A stretch of DNA of 11,692 nt from Ruminococcus sp. CAG:382 (lineage in GTDB: Bacteria; Bacillota; Clostridia; Oscillospirales; CAG-382), in assembly GCA_000433115.1 (NCBI GenBank), contig FR892144.1, forward strand, positions 1 to 11,692. Reading direction: 5' to 3'. Numbering within the stretch: the first letter of the stretch is position 1; every line of letters begins with the position of its first letter. Shown here in pieces: positions 5,734 to 11,692 of this stretch. The notes beneath the pieces are model-generated. The model did no database searches. It saw nothing but the letters and a program-made list of their open reading frames with translations, and was not told where the DNA came from. Both the position numbers and the translations under genes were made by a program.

Positions 5734-6036
5734 TTATTCTTCTGTTTTTTCGTCAGAAACAGCTTCCTCGGCTTCAGCGCATTCGCATGAAGTGTCCTCG
5801 ATCACCTCAGCTTTTTCAGCCTCGGCGCGCTGCTCGTTTATTGCCTTTGCGTCCGCAAGTATATCATTGCAGTTTTCACGGACGTTTGTGACAGTCGTCA
5901 TGACGTCCTCCTTTGCTCTGAGAACAGCGGCAGTCGCATGGGGATATACCTTCTTCGCATCCTTGCTTGTAAGAAGTCTGATACCGGCTGTACCGAACAG
6001 AACGCCGGCAGCAAAAAGTCCAATTTTTTTGATCAT
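5734..6036 (-). CDS. DUF6110 family small membrane-anchored protein
   Basis: The product of about 100 residues begins MIKKIGLFAAGVLFGTAGIRLLTSKDAKKVYPHATAAVLRAKEDVM, with one hydrophobic N-terminal segment (a membrane anchor) and the conserved SKDAKKVY-x-H-x-TAA-x-LRAK stretch of DUF6110. The second half is a charged helix (NENCNDILADAKAINEQ-like) ending in an acidic tail with a CEC pair. AGGAGG (6047-6052) is 10 bases before ATG 6036 but only 1 before ATG 6045, so 6036 is chosen; 6045 would add MKT. The gene has its own promoter and precedes a P1B-type ATPase, a pairing I recall as common in Clostridia. A role as an accessory or assembly partner of the pump is inferred; no biochemical function is known to me. 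Confidence 0.78.
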   Translation of the reverse strand: MIKKIGLFAAGVLFGTAGIRLLTSKDAKKVYPHATAAVLRAKEDVMTTVTNVRENCNDILADAKAINEQRAEAEKAEVIEDTSCECAEAEEAVSDEKTEE

Positions 6037-6062
6037 GGTTTTCATACCTCCTATCTTTTGGT

Positions 6063-6091
6063 ATTATACATCATTTTTCGCTGTTTTGCAA
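6063..6091 (-). promoter_or_regulatory. Promoter of the DUF6110-ATPase unit
   Basis: On the minus strand, TTGCAA (6086-6091) and a perfect TATAAT (6063-6068) are separated by 17 bases. The -10 is 11 bases before the ribosome binding site of the DUF6110 gene, so the leader is very short. No obvious metal-regulator operator overlaps it. Confidence 0.75.
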
Positions 6092-6177
6092 TAGGTCAGC
6101 GCAAAAAATCAGCGTCACGCTCTCAAAATAATCTCACCCGCTCTGACGATAAAACAGCGGAGAATTTCATAAAGCTA

Positions 6178-6207
6178 TTGACAATGCGCTGTCGCAAATG
6201 GTATAAT
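6178..6207 (+). promoter_or_regulatory. Promoter of the small export protein gene
   Basis: TTGACA (6178-6183) and TATAAT (6202-6207) are both perfect consensus, with an 18-base spacer and an extended -10 (TGG just before TATAAT). It precedes the ribosome binding site AAGGAG (6229-6234) by about 20 bases. It is the strongest-looking promoter in the window and runs divergently from the DUF6110 promoter, about 90 bases away. Confidence 0.85.
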
Positions 6208-6240
6208 CAATACAGTTACCAGCGTATTAAGGAGTACCAA

Positions 6241-6762
6241 ATGAGCGGATTTCTCGACAGTATAAGCAGCTCCATAAGCGAAGCGCCGTATATAATAAAA
6301 TGCCTTACGGTTTTTCTTCTTTCTATGATCCCGGTCACCGAGCTGAGGCTTGCCCTGCCGTTCGGCATAGTGATCGGTCTCGATTACCCTTCCGCAATGC
6401 TGTTTTCCTTCCTCGGAAACATTGCGGTGATCCCTCCGGTCGTCGTTTGGGGCGGAAAACTGATACGGTACTTTGCAAAGTTCGAAAAGCTCGGCAAACC
6501 GTTCCGATGGATCCTCAGCCTCGGCGAAAAAAAGGTCGCGAAAATGACAAAGACCCTGTTTTTCGGTCTTTGGGCATTTGTCGCAATACCCCTTCCGGGT
6601 ACCGGCGCATGGACAGGCTGTCTCATTTCCATCACACTTTCAAAAAAGCTGCGTGAGGTGTGGAAACCCCTGGTGCTCGGCGTTCTCACCGCAATGGCGG
6701 TTGTGGGTGCCATAACCTTCCTTGTCGAGCAGGGCGTAACATGGCTCAAAATTTTCATATAG
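6241..6762 (+). CDS. Small multidrug-export family protein (COG2426, PF06695)
   Basis: The product is 173 residues, usual for this family, with about four or five membrane segments. The two family signatures are present: IPVTELRLALPFG (30-42) and IPLPGTGAWTG (116-126), which probably form re-entrant loops facing each other across the membrane, as in the DedA-related superfamily. Despite the family name, export of drugs is poorly supported and the transported species is unknown. The start is ATG 6241: AAGGAG is 6 bases upstream and a consensus promoter lies just before it. A longer upstream extension of the same frame would run through that promoter. The next gene starts 34 bases after its stop with no terminator between, so the two are probably transcribed together. 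Confidence 0.88.
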   Translation: MSGFLDSISSSISEAPYIIKCLTVFLLSMIPVTELRLALPFGIVIGLDYPSAMLFSFLGNIAVIPPVVVWGGKLIRYFAKFEKLGKPFRWILSLGEKKVAKMTKTLFFGLWAFVAIPLPGTGAWTGCLISITLSKKLREVWKPLVLGVLTAMAVVGAITFLVEQGVTWLKIFI

Positions 6763-6796
6763 TATATAAATATTAATTACCGAAAGGAATGTCATT

Positions 6797-8488
6797 ATGA
6801 ATTTCAAAATTGGCGCAATGACGGACAGCTTCAAGAAATCCTTCAGGGAAAGTCTTGATAAGGCTGTCGAAGTCGGTGCTGAGGGCATTCAGCTCTATGT
6901 AACCGGCGGCGAAATGCTCTACTCCAACCTTGACGACGCAAAGCTCGAAGAGGTCAAAAAACTGCTTGCCGAGCGGAACCTCGTCGTCTCCGCTGTCTGC
7001 GGCGATTTCGGCGGTCACGGTTTTGAAAGCGAAGAAGAAAACAAATGGAAGATTCCCGCCTCCAAAGCTGTTGCGGACATCGCAAAGAAACTCGGAAGCA
7101 AGGTCGTCACCACTCACATCGGCGTTGTTCCCGCAGACAAATCGGGCAATTATGACCGCATGAAGGCTGCCTGCCGCGAAATCGGCGAATACGCTGCCGC
7201 CATCGGCGTCACCTTCGCAATCGAAACAGGCCCCGAAAAGCCCGAAACCCTCGCTGATTTCATCCGTGACGTCGGCAGCAAGGGCATCGGCGTCAATCTC
7301 GACCCCGCAAATCTCGTCATGGTCACCGACGCTGACCCCGTTCAGGCTGTTTACACACTGAAGGACTTCATCGTACATACCCACGCCAAGGACGGTATTA
7401 TGATTCAGAAAACCGACCCCAGACGTATTTATACCTTCTTTGCCGAAGGCGGCATTGAGGATCTCCGTATGGAAGACTATTTCAAAGAGCTCCCGCTCGG
7501 CGAAGGTAAGGTCGATTTCGACGCATACCTCAAGGCTCTTGACGATATCGGCTATCACGGCTTCCTTACCATCGAACGCGAATGCGGTGCAGACCCCGCT
7601 GCCGACATAAAGAAGGCTGTCGATTATCTCAGAAGCGTAATCAGAAAATACAGCAAGAAGATCGGCTTCATCGATTACTATCTCGATGAGTGGCACGCAA
7701 ACAACTATCCGAGATTCATCAAAGAAGCTGTCGGCGACGATTTCTGTGTCGCATATGCATACGGTGAAAAGGACAAAGAAGGCGGTATGACCACCGACCA
7801 GTGGTGCGAAAAGAACCACGTTCAGAAGTGCGACACGATCGACGAAGTCGTCGAAAAGAGTGACGTTCTCATCGTCCTTTCTCCCGACAACCCCGAAAGA
7901 CACTGGGATCTCTGCCAGAAGCCTCTGAGAAGCGGCAAGAGAGTCTATGTCGATAAGACATTCGCCCTCTCCAAAAAGGTTGCTCAGGATATCGTTGCAC
8001 TTGCCGACGAGCATCATACTCCCTTTTTCTCCACCTCTGCACTCCGCTTCGCTGACGAGCTCAAGGGCTTCGACAAGAACGGCATCTGCTTCATAAGCAG
8101 CCGCGGTCCCGGCAATTTCGATACCTACGCAATCCATCAGCTTGAGCCCATCGTCATTCTCATGGGCAGCAAGGTCAAACGCCTCATGTCCATCGGCGCC
8201 GGCAAATATGAAAGCATGGTAATCGAATTTGAAGGCGACAGACGTGCAGTCATGACTCATTACGGCTGGACAGGCATCGACTTCAATATGACCGTCAACT
8301 ACGAAGACGGCAGAACCGTTGTCATTCCGCAGATGAGCAACACCTTCCCCACCTTCATAAAAGAAATGTGCGACTTCTTCAAAACAGGCGAAATCAAAGC
8401 GCCTCACGACGAAACGATCGCTCTTATGGGCATCATCGAAGCCGGCAACAAAGCAATCAAGACTCCCGACGTATGGGTTGAGGTCTGA
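6797..8488 (+). CDS. Fusion of sugar isomerase-like TIM barrel and Gfo/Idh/MocA-like domain
   Basis: The 563-residue product has two parts. Residues 1-285 are a xylose-isomerase-like TIM barrel (sugar phosphate isomerase/epimerase, AP endonuclease 2 family) with metal/catalytic candidates H107 (THIG), E143 (IETG), D169 (NLDPAN), H194 and H196 (VHTHAKDG) and E260 (TIERE). Residues 288-563 resemble a Gfo/Idh/MocA oxidoreductase: DVLIV (356-360), VDKTFA (385-390) in place of the EKP motif with the lysine kept, IHQLEPIVILMG (446-457) at the D-x-x-x-H-x-x-D position, and a C-terminal beta-sheet part. The usual GxGxxG is missing; the N-terminal strand reads IGFIDYYLDEWHANN. Such proteins usually act on cyclitols or sugar acids; substrate and whether the second domain still binds NAD are unknown. 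AAAGGA (6783-6788) is 8 bases before the ATG. It follows the export gene and ends at a strong terminator. Confidence 0.82.
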   Translation: MNFKIGAMTDSFKKSFRESLDKAVEVGAEGIQLYVTGGEMLYSNLDDAKLEEVKKLLAERNLVVSAVCGDFGGHGFESEEENKWKIPASKAVADIAKKLGSKVVTTHIGVVPADKSGNYDRMKAACREIGEYAAAIGVTFAIETGPEKPETLADFIRDVGSKGIGVNLDPANLVMVTDADPVQAVYTLKDFIVHTHAKDGIMIQKTDPRRIYTFFAEGGIEDLRMEDYFKELPLGEGKVDFDAYLKALDDIGYHGFLTIERECGADPAADIKKAVDYLRSVIRKYSKKIGFIDYYLDEWHANNYPRFIKEAVGDDFCVAYAYGEKDKEGGMTTDQWCEKNHVQKCDTIDEVVEKSDVLIVLSPDNPERHWDLCQKPLRSGKRVYVDKTFALSKKVAQDIVALADEHHTPFFSTSALRFADELKGFDKNGICFISSRGPGNFDTYAIHQLEPIVILMGSKVKRLMSIGAGKYESMVIEFEGDRRAVMTHYGWTGIDFNMTVNYEDGRTVVIPQMSNTFPTFIKEMCDFFKTGEIKAPHDETIALMGIIEAGNKAIKTPDVWVEV

Positions 8489-8514
8489 TCCGCAATTAAA
8501 AAGAAATAACGGCT

Positions 8515-8553
8515 CGGAGCCATACCGCATAAAACGGTATGGCTCCGGTTTTT
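8515..8553. terminator. Strong terminator between convergent genes
   Basis: CGGAGCCATACCG (8515-8527) and CGGTATGGCTCCG (8535-8547) form a perfect 13-bp stem with loop CATAAAA, followed by GTTTTT (8548-8553). It ends the transcript of the isomerase-dehydrogenase gene. It directly abuts the stop codon of the converging XRE regulator (8553-8555), so read on the other strand it probably ends that transcript too, with a weaker T run. Confidence 0.92.
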
Positions 8554-9395
8554 CATTTCAGATACGGTTTGTTTCTGCTTATCGTGTAGTACATATATGA
8601 ATTAGGCACATTAATTATTTCGTGCGCGAAAATGAGCAGTGCAACAAACGACGGTGTCGGCACGAAATAATAAATCGTCTGTATCTCATCGTCCATTTCG
8701 ATCTGCGATTCACGTACCATGTGATATTTTGCAAGCGAATTCAGAACCTCCTGCGCCCTTTTTGCATCGATTCCGAGATTTTTCACAAGCAGCATAGGTG
8801 TGAACGCTTTTCCCGATTCCCTTCCGTTTAGGAAAACACAGGCGTCAAAAACCGTTTTGTCTCCGATATCACGGAAAAAGCCGGTATAATCAACGCCGTC
8901 AAGATATGCGGTGCCGACGTCCTTCGGCTCCGGCACGACAAGGAAATACTGCCTCTGATTTGCGATTCCCATGCGTGTGAATCCGTTGTTTTCGATGAAC
9001 GACGAGTAAACCTGAGCGTCCGGCGCGATTGCCTTCCCGCATTCATCAAGGCTCGTTTCAGCCTGTCTTGTCTCACCGCAAGAAGCCCGCTCCATTGCCC
9101 AGCAGCAATCAAATATCATCCCTATTCTTTCGTCTTGCGGCGCTTCCGAAATCCTGCGCATCAGAGCTGCCTGAGCGTCACTGTAACCGGTCAGTTCTCT
9201 GCCGAACAGTGTGTCAATTGATACCGAAAAGAAATCGGCGATCTTCGGTATCAGCTCCGTATCGGGAACACCGCCGTTTTCCCATTTGGATACCGCCTGC
9301 GTACTTACCCCGGCAAAAACCGCAAGCTCCTCCTGCCGTATTCCCTTCTCTTTGCGCATTGCCGCTATCTGCTTCCCTATCATATCGATACCCAT
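8553..9395 (-). CDS. XRE/Cro-CI family regulator with long C-terminal domain
   Basis: The 280-residue product starts with a classical helix-turn-helix of the Cro/CI type (about residues 7-64): IAAMRKEKGIRQEELAVFAGVSTQAVSKWENGG, with the SxxAVSKWENG recognition helix. The remaining 210 residues carry no sensor domain I can name. The last part (about 188-280), FLNGRESGKAFTPMLL to FAHEIINVPNSYMYY, looks like a second winged-helix-type or ligand-binding module. The protein is cytoplasmic with no membrane segment. The start at 9395 has AAGGAGG (9404-9410) 8 bases upstream. The gene is single, with a good promoter bracketed by an inverted repeat, so autoregulation is likely. It converges with the isomerase-dehydrogenase gene. 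Regulatory target unknown. Confidence 0.82.
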   Translation of the reverse strand: MGIDMIGKQIAAMRKEKGIRQEELAVFAGVSTQAVSKWENGGVPDTELIPKIADFFSVSIDTLFGRELTGYSDAQAALMRRISEAPQDERIGMIFDCCWAMERASCGETRQAETSLDECGKAIAPDAQVYSSFIENNGFTRMGIANQRQYFLVVPEPKDVGTAYLDGVDYTGFFRDIGDKTVFDACVFLNGRESGKAFTPMLLVKNLGIDAKRAQEVLNSLAKYHMVRESQIEMDDEIQTIYYFVPTPSFVALLIFAHEIINVPNSYMYYTISRNKPYLK

Positions 9396-9420
9396 AAAGC
9401 GTCCCTCCTTTGTTTTATTA

Positions 9421-9458
9421 GTACATTATAACACAATCGGAAGTTGATTTCAATGTAC
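9421..9458 (-). promoter_or_regulatory. Promoter of the XRE gene with bracketing inverted repeat
   Basis: On the minus strand, TTGAAA (9448-9453) and a perfect TATAAT (9425-9430) are 17 bases apart. GTACATT (9421-9427) and AATGTAC (9452-9458) are perfect 7-bp inverted copies, one overlapping the -10 and the other the -35. This is a plausible autoregulatory operator arrangement for the XRE protein encoded just downstream; binding is inferred. Confidence 0.7.
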
Positions 9459-9803
9459 GCGTCATTGCGAAAATCAAACCACGGTTGATTATTTCGAAGC
9501 ACAAGGTCGTTTTGCCGTTTCAACAATCTGCTCCGGAAAGTCACTTGCGGCTTTTCCGAGAACAGCGTGCCGTTTACGGGCAAGAACGGGATGAACAAGC
9601 AACGGCGCCGTCAACGGAATGACCGACAAAGACCTTGCAAAATGGGCTGAAAAGCAATAAAAAACCAATATCCGTTTATGTCGTTCGAACAGTCTGCATC
9701 GTTTGAACGCAGCTCAAAAAAGGCTTGCACTTCGCAAGCCATTTTTTAGACAAATATTTTGATAAATTTTTATATGATTACTTCGAAATTGTGTGATGTC
9801 TCC
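9459..9803. other. Gene-poor stretch with a possible gene remnant and repeats
   Basis: No complete gene is supported here. A short plus-strand frame 9619-9660 (MTDKDLAKWAEKQ, then TAA) looks protein-like, as if it were the tail of a decayed gene; the frame is closed just upstream at 9592-9594. Two near-identical motifs, TCGTTCGAAC (9681-9690) and TCGTTTGAAC (9699-9708), are 18 bases apart centre to centre and the first is palindromic. A terminator hairpin follows at 9716-9747. Confidence 0.45.
9716..9747. terminator. Bidirectional terminator downstream of the sigma-factor gene
   Basis: GGCTTGC (9722-9728) and GCAAGCC (9734-9740) form a 7-bp stem with loop ACTTC. Six T follow on the plus strand (9742-9747), and six A precede it (9716-9721), which give a T run on the minus strand. 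It lies about 60 bases after the stop of the sigma-factor gene (9804), for which it is the likely terminator. Confidence 0.8.
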
Positions 9804-11450
9804 TCAGACAGTTAATGTTGCTCCGAGTACCTTGATTCTTGCTTCTTCCTGCGGCATTTTCAGATATCCGTTTTTCATTGCCGCCTCAGCTATGACACCG
9901 TGTTCCCACAAAATACCCGCTGCCGCTGATCTGACCTGATACTCTTTGTTTGGAATAAACGATGGTATCTCGGATGAGATACAATCAACGACAAAGCGGT
10001 AAAGCGGAACCACCTGTTTGATGGCGGCGTCCTTAAGCTCACGGAGCTTCAAGCGCACATCTTCGGGCAGACTATCGGCTTTTTCTTTCCGAATCACACA
10101 AAATGTCGGAATAAGCTTGTCGCCGTTTTGAATCAAAAAGCCCTTTTTCACCAAGCCATCCACAACACTTTTTTCAGCTTCCTCCGGCTTTCCGTCAACG
10201 ATTTTCAAAAGATTCTCCCCTTCGCGATAAGACAAGGTCTGATTGTAATATGTATAGTGCCTGAAAAGGATTTCTTTCAGATTTCTGTCATCCGGAGACC
10301 TTACGCAGCCAAACTGGTTTATTCCGGTCGGTGCATCTTCGCAATCTTCAAAGCCGATGACATCCCACTCGCCGTTGTTCGGGCGCGGCGTATGCCCCCA
10401 GCTTCCGAGATTTACGATGCAATTGAATTTTACATCTCTGTTTGCTTCGGAAACAGCCTGCTGATTGATATCGTCAAGAGCCGACATGATATCCGACCAA
10501 CGCATATCCTCTTTCGGTTGATTTCCAAAACGCCAATCCGGGCAATTTTTATCAAGCCAATCGTTTCTGACAGTGCAGATCTCAATCAGCTTTTCCGTCA
10601 GTTCCGGCGCGATTTCACGATATCGGGAATAAACCCTTTCCTGCGCCGAGGCGGAAAAAATATAAAAGTTTGTTTCGTATCGGTTGTTTCTTTTTATAAG
10701 CAACGTCGAGTTCACAAGAACATCAAGCTCTTCTTCCATATACGGCAGCGCAACGCCTATCTCCATTGCCAGCTCTTCGGCTGTGGACGGTGTGCGATAC
10801 GCCGCAAGTAAAATGTTCTTGTCAAGTGCCTTTGAGAGGTAGCACAACGGTTCTCCGTTGCTTCCGGGCAAGCCGTTTATCTGAAATTCCAGGTTTTCCG
10901 GCTTATAGCTCATTTTTCCGAATTCTCTTGCCATATCCATGCCTTCTTTCAATATTTTTCGTGCGCGGAAAAGCCTTTGCTCCACCGCGCTTTCGGAGAG
11001 CGACATCGAAGCGGCTATATCATGAATGCTCCTGTCATCAATATAATAGGCAACAACAATATTCCGATAGATGCTTTTGATGAACGCCAGCTCACGCCGA
11101 AGCAGAGCCATTTGCTCTGTATGTATCATTTCATCAAGCACACCGGGACGAGCGTCTCTGACCTCATAGTCATTCACATCGGAACCGGTTACCGACGCAA
11201 TTCGCCTATGCTTGTCAGCTGCCCATGCAGAGTAACGGTTGTATGCGATTTTCCACACCCATGCCGAAAATGCATTCGGAACGGTACCGTTTTCCAAAGC
11301 GGTGATGATGTTTAAGGCGATGTCCTGTGTCAGATCTTCCGCTTCGGCACTGTTGTCCGTCTTTCGCAGACAAAAGTAAAACAGCTTTTCCATATGCTTT
11401 TCGACAAACTCGTGTATCAACCGATCGCGCATTTCATTTATATCCTGCAT
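9804..11450 (-). CDS. Sigma-70-family (ECF-like) sigma factor with long C-terminal extension
   Basis: The 548-residue product starts as an ECF-type sigma factor. Region 2 (about 10-85) includes AEAEDLTQDIALNIITAL and FSAWVWKIAYNRYSAWAADKHRR, which bind the -10 and core RNA polymerase. Region 4 (about 112-170) includes YRNIVVAYYIDDRSIHDIAASMSLSESAVEQRLFRARKILKEG, the -35-binding helix-turn-helix. A normal ECF factor would end near residue 180; here about 370 residues follow. They contain two winged-helix-like stretches, KALDKNILLAAYRTPSTAEELAMEIG (207-232, with its wing to about 262) and LKEILFRHYTYYNQTLSYREG (391-411, with its wing to about 450), separated by a part rich in Trp and Gly (WGHTPRPNNGEWDVIGFEDC, 351-370). 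There is no membrane segment and no anti-sigma gene beside it, so the extension may be the built-in sensor. AAAGGAG (11459-11465) is 8 bases before the ATG. ECF subgroup and regulon unknown. Confidence 0.83.
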   Translation of the reverse strand: MQDINEMRDRLIHEFVEKHMEKLFYFCLRKTDNSAEAEDLTQDIALNIITALENGTVPNAFSAWVWKIAYNRYSAWAADKHRRIASVTGSDVNDYEVRDARPGVLDEMIHTEQMALLRRELAFIKSIYRNIVVAYYIDDRSIHDIAASMSLSESAVEQRLFRARKILKEGMDMAREFGKMSYKPENLEFQINGLPGSNGEPLCYLSKALDKNILLAAYRTPSTAEELAMEIGVALPYMEEELDVLVNSTLLIKRNNRYETNFYIFSASAQERVYSRYREIAPELTEKLIEICTVRNDWLDKNCPDWRFGNQPKEDMRWSDIMSALDDINQQAVSEANRDVKFNCIVNLGSWGHTPRPNNGEWDVIGFEDCEDAPTGINQFGCVRSPDDRNLKEILFRHYTYYNQTLSYREGENLLKIVDGKPEEAEKSVVDGLVKKGFLIQNGDKLIPTFCVIRKEKADSLPEDVRLKLRELKDAAIKQVVPLYRFVVDCISSEIPSFIPNKEYQVRSAAAGILWEHGVIAEAAMKNGYLKMPQEEARIKVLGATLTV

Positions 11451-11512
11451 GATTCCGTCTCCTTTCGCTTATATAGTGTGGAATTTGCGGATTTGCTGAC
11501 AAGTTTCTTTGA

Positions 11513-11541
11513 ATTATATCACAGAAAAAATAATTTGTCTA
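11513..11541 (-). promoter_or_regulatory. Promoter of the sigma-factor gene
   Basis: On the minus strand, TAGACA (11536-11541, five of six consensus bases) and a perfect TATAAT (11513-11518) are separated by 17 bases. This housekeeping-type promoter is about 50 bases before the ribosome binding site. It does not look like a typical ECF self-promoter, so the gene may be expressed constitutively and the protein controlled by its extension. Confidence 0.6.
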
Positions 11542-11546
11542 CGACG

Positions 11547-11692
11547 TCATATCAGATCAAAGGTCAGAAGCGCATTAACAAAGAAAAACAATCCGATTTC
11601 AAACACACTTATCGTTGTATGGTATTGGTTATAGAAGAACCCGAAAATGTAATTAAGTAAAGAAGCATTATCAATAGTCTTTCGCGAAAGCC
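11547..11692 (-). CDS. Possible 3' end of a gene entering from the right edge
   Basis: A minus-strand frame is open from the window edge to TGA at 11547-11549, giving 47 residues such as ASLLNYIFGFFYNQYH and a hydrophobic tail ISVFEIGLFFFVNALLTFDLI. The stop lies just upstream of the sigma-factor promoter, a sensible gene arrangement. Against it, the region is AT-rich, no terminator follows and the protein is not recognised, so a chance open frame in intergenic DNA is equally likely. Confidence 0.18.
   Translation of the reverse strand, partial: LSRKTIDNASLLNYIFGFFYNQYHTTISVFEIGLFFFVNALLTFDLI
11679..11690. repeat. 12-bp perfect palindrome at the right edge
   Basis: CTTTCGCGAAAG is self-complementary over 12 bases. 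The window ends two bases later, so it cannot be told whether it is part of a larger hairpin, a regulator site or a mobile-element end. Confidence 0.5.

Noticed and set aside
5938..6240. N-terminal extension of the small export protein to 274 residues
   Set aside because: It would overlap the DUF6110 gene and its promoter and run through the consensus promoter at 6178-6207. A good ribosome binding site supports ATG 6241.
6773..8530. A 585-residue open frame on the minus strand, longer than the plus-strand gene it overlaps
   Set aside because: It is antisense to the well-supported isomerase-dehydrogenase gene, is rich in Cys, Phe, Asp and Val as expected for the complement of its codons, has no recognisable domain and runs through the terminator stem at 8515-8527. 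It reflects codon bias.
10128..10811. 227-residue plus-strand frame inside the sigma-factor gene
   Set aside because: It is antisense to the sigma-factor extension, which is continuous in frame with clear sigma regions, and it has no domain or binding site of its own.
11394..11660. 88-residue plus-strand frame across the sigma-factor start
   Set aside because: It overlaps the sigma-factor start, its ribosome binding site and its promoter. No ribosome binding site or recognised domain supports it.

Overview
The window looks like a chromosomal segment of a Gram-positive anaerobe of the class Clostridia, probably a gut or rumen member of the Oscillospiraceae/Ruminococcaceae type. This is an inference from gene content (DUF6110, a COG2426 small export protein, an XRE regulator with a long C-terminal part, a sigma factor with a very long extension), purine-rich Shine-Dalgarno sequences, and TTGACA/TATAAT-like promoters with 17-18 bp spacers. 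Genes are moderately GC-balanced and the gaps between them are AT-rich. No rRNA, tRNA, CRISPR array or phage gene was seen.

Layout: (1) 1-57 is the last 18 codons of an upstream gene whose stop codon lies inside a perfect hairpin. (2) 77-522 is AT-rich and mostly without genes. (3) 590-3233 is a tightly coupled plus-strand operon: a MarR-type repressor, a 12-segment membrane protein made of two DUF1538 units, and a protein made of two PII-like domains. Each gene overlaps the next by 1-4 bases, and a promoter with palindromes over its -10 precedes the first gene. (4) 3234-3561 holds an internally deleted IS3-type element, a 19-bp direct repeat on either side of it, and a terminator for the next minus-strand gene. 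(5) 6036-3562 on the minus strand is a DUF6110 membrane-anchored small protein followed by a P1B-type metal ATPase, with an attenuator-like hairpin between them. (6) 6241-8488 on the plus strand is a small export protein and a fused sugar isomerase-like/Gfo-Idh-MocA-like protein, closed by a strong terminator. (7) 9395-8553 on the minus strand is an XRE regulator with its own promoter bracketed by an inverted repeat. (8) 11450-9804 on the minus strand is a sigma-70-family factor with about 370 extra residues. (9) 11451-11692 holds its promoter and AT-rich DNA that may include the tail of another gene.

How the genes work together: the MarR-DUF1538-PII operon reads as a regulated cation/proton transport module, with MarR likely controlling transcription and the PII-like protein likely sensing a ligand and acting on the transporter. 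DUF6110 and the ATPase form a second transport module, for a divalent metal, in which the usual CPC/SPC metal motif is replaced by SCALK. The fused isomerase-dehydrogenase is likely catabolic or polyol/sugar-acid related, with unknown substrate. The two minus-strand regulators at the right have no obvious targets in the window.

The most novel items are the double-DUF1538/double-PII operon, the isomerase-dehydrogenase fusion lacking the dinucleotide-binding glycine motif, the sigma factor with the long extension, and the tiny IS3 derivative.
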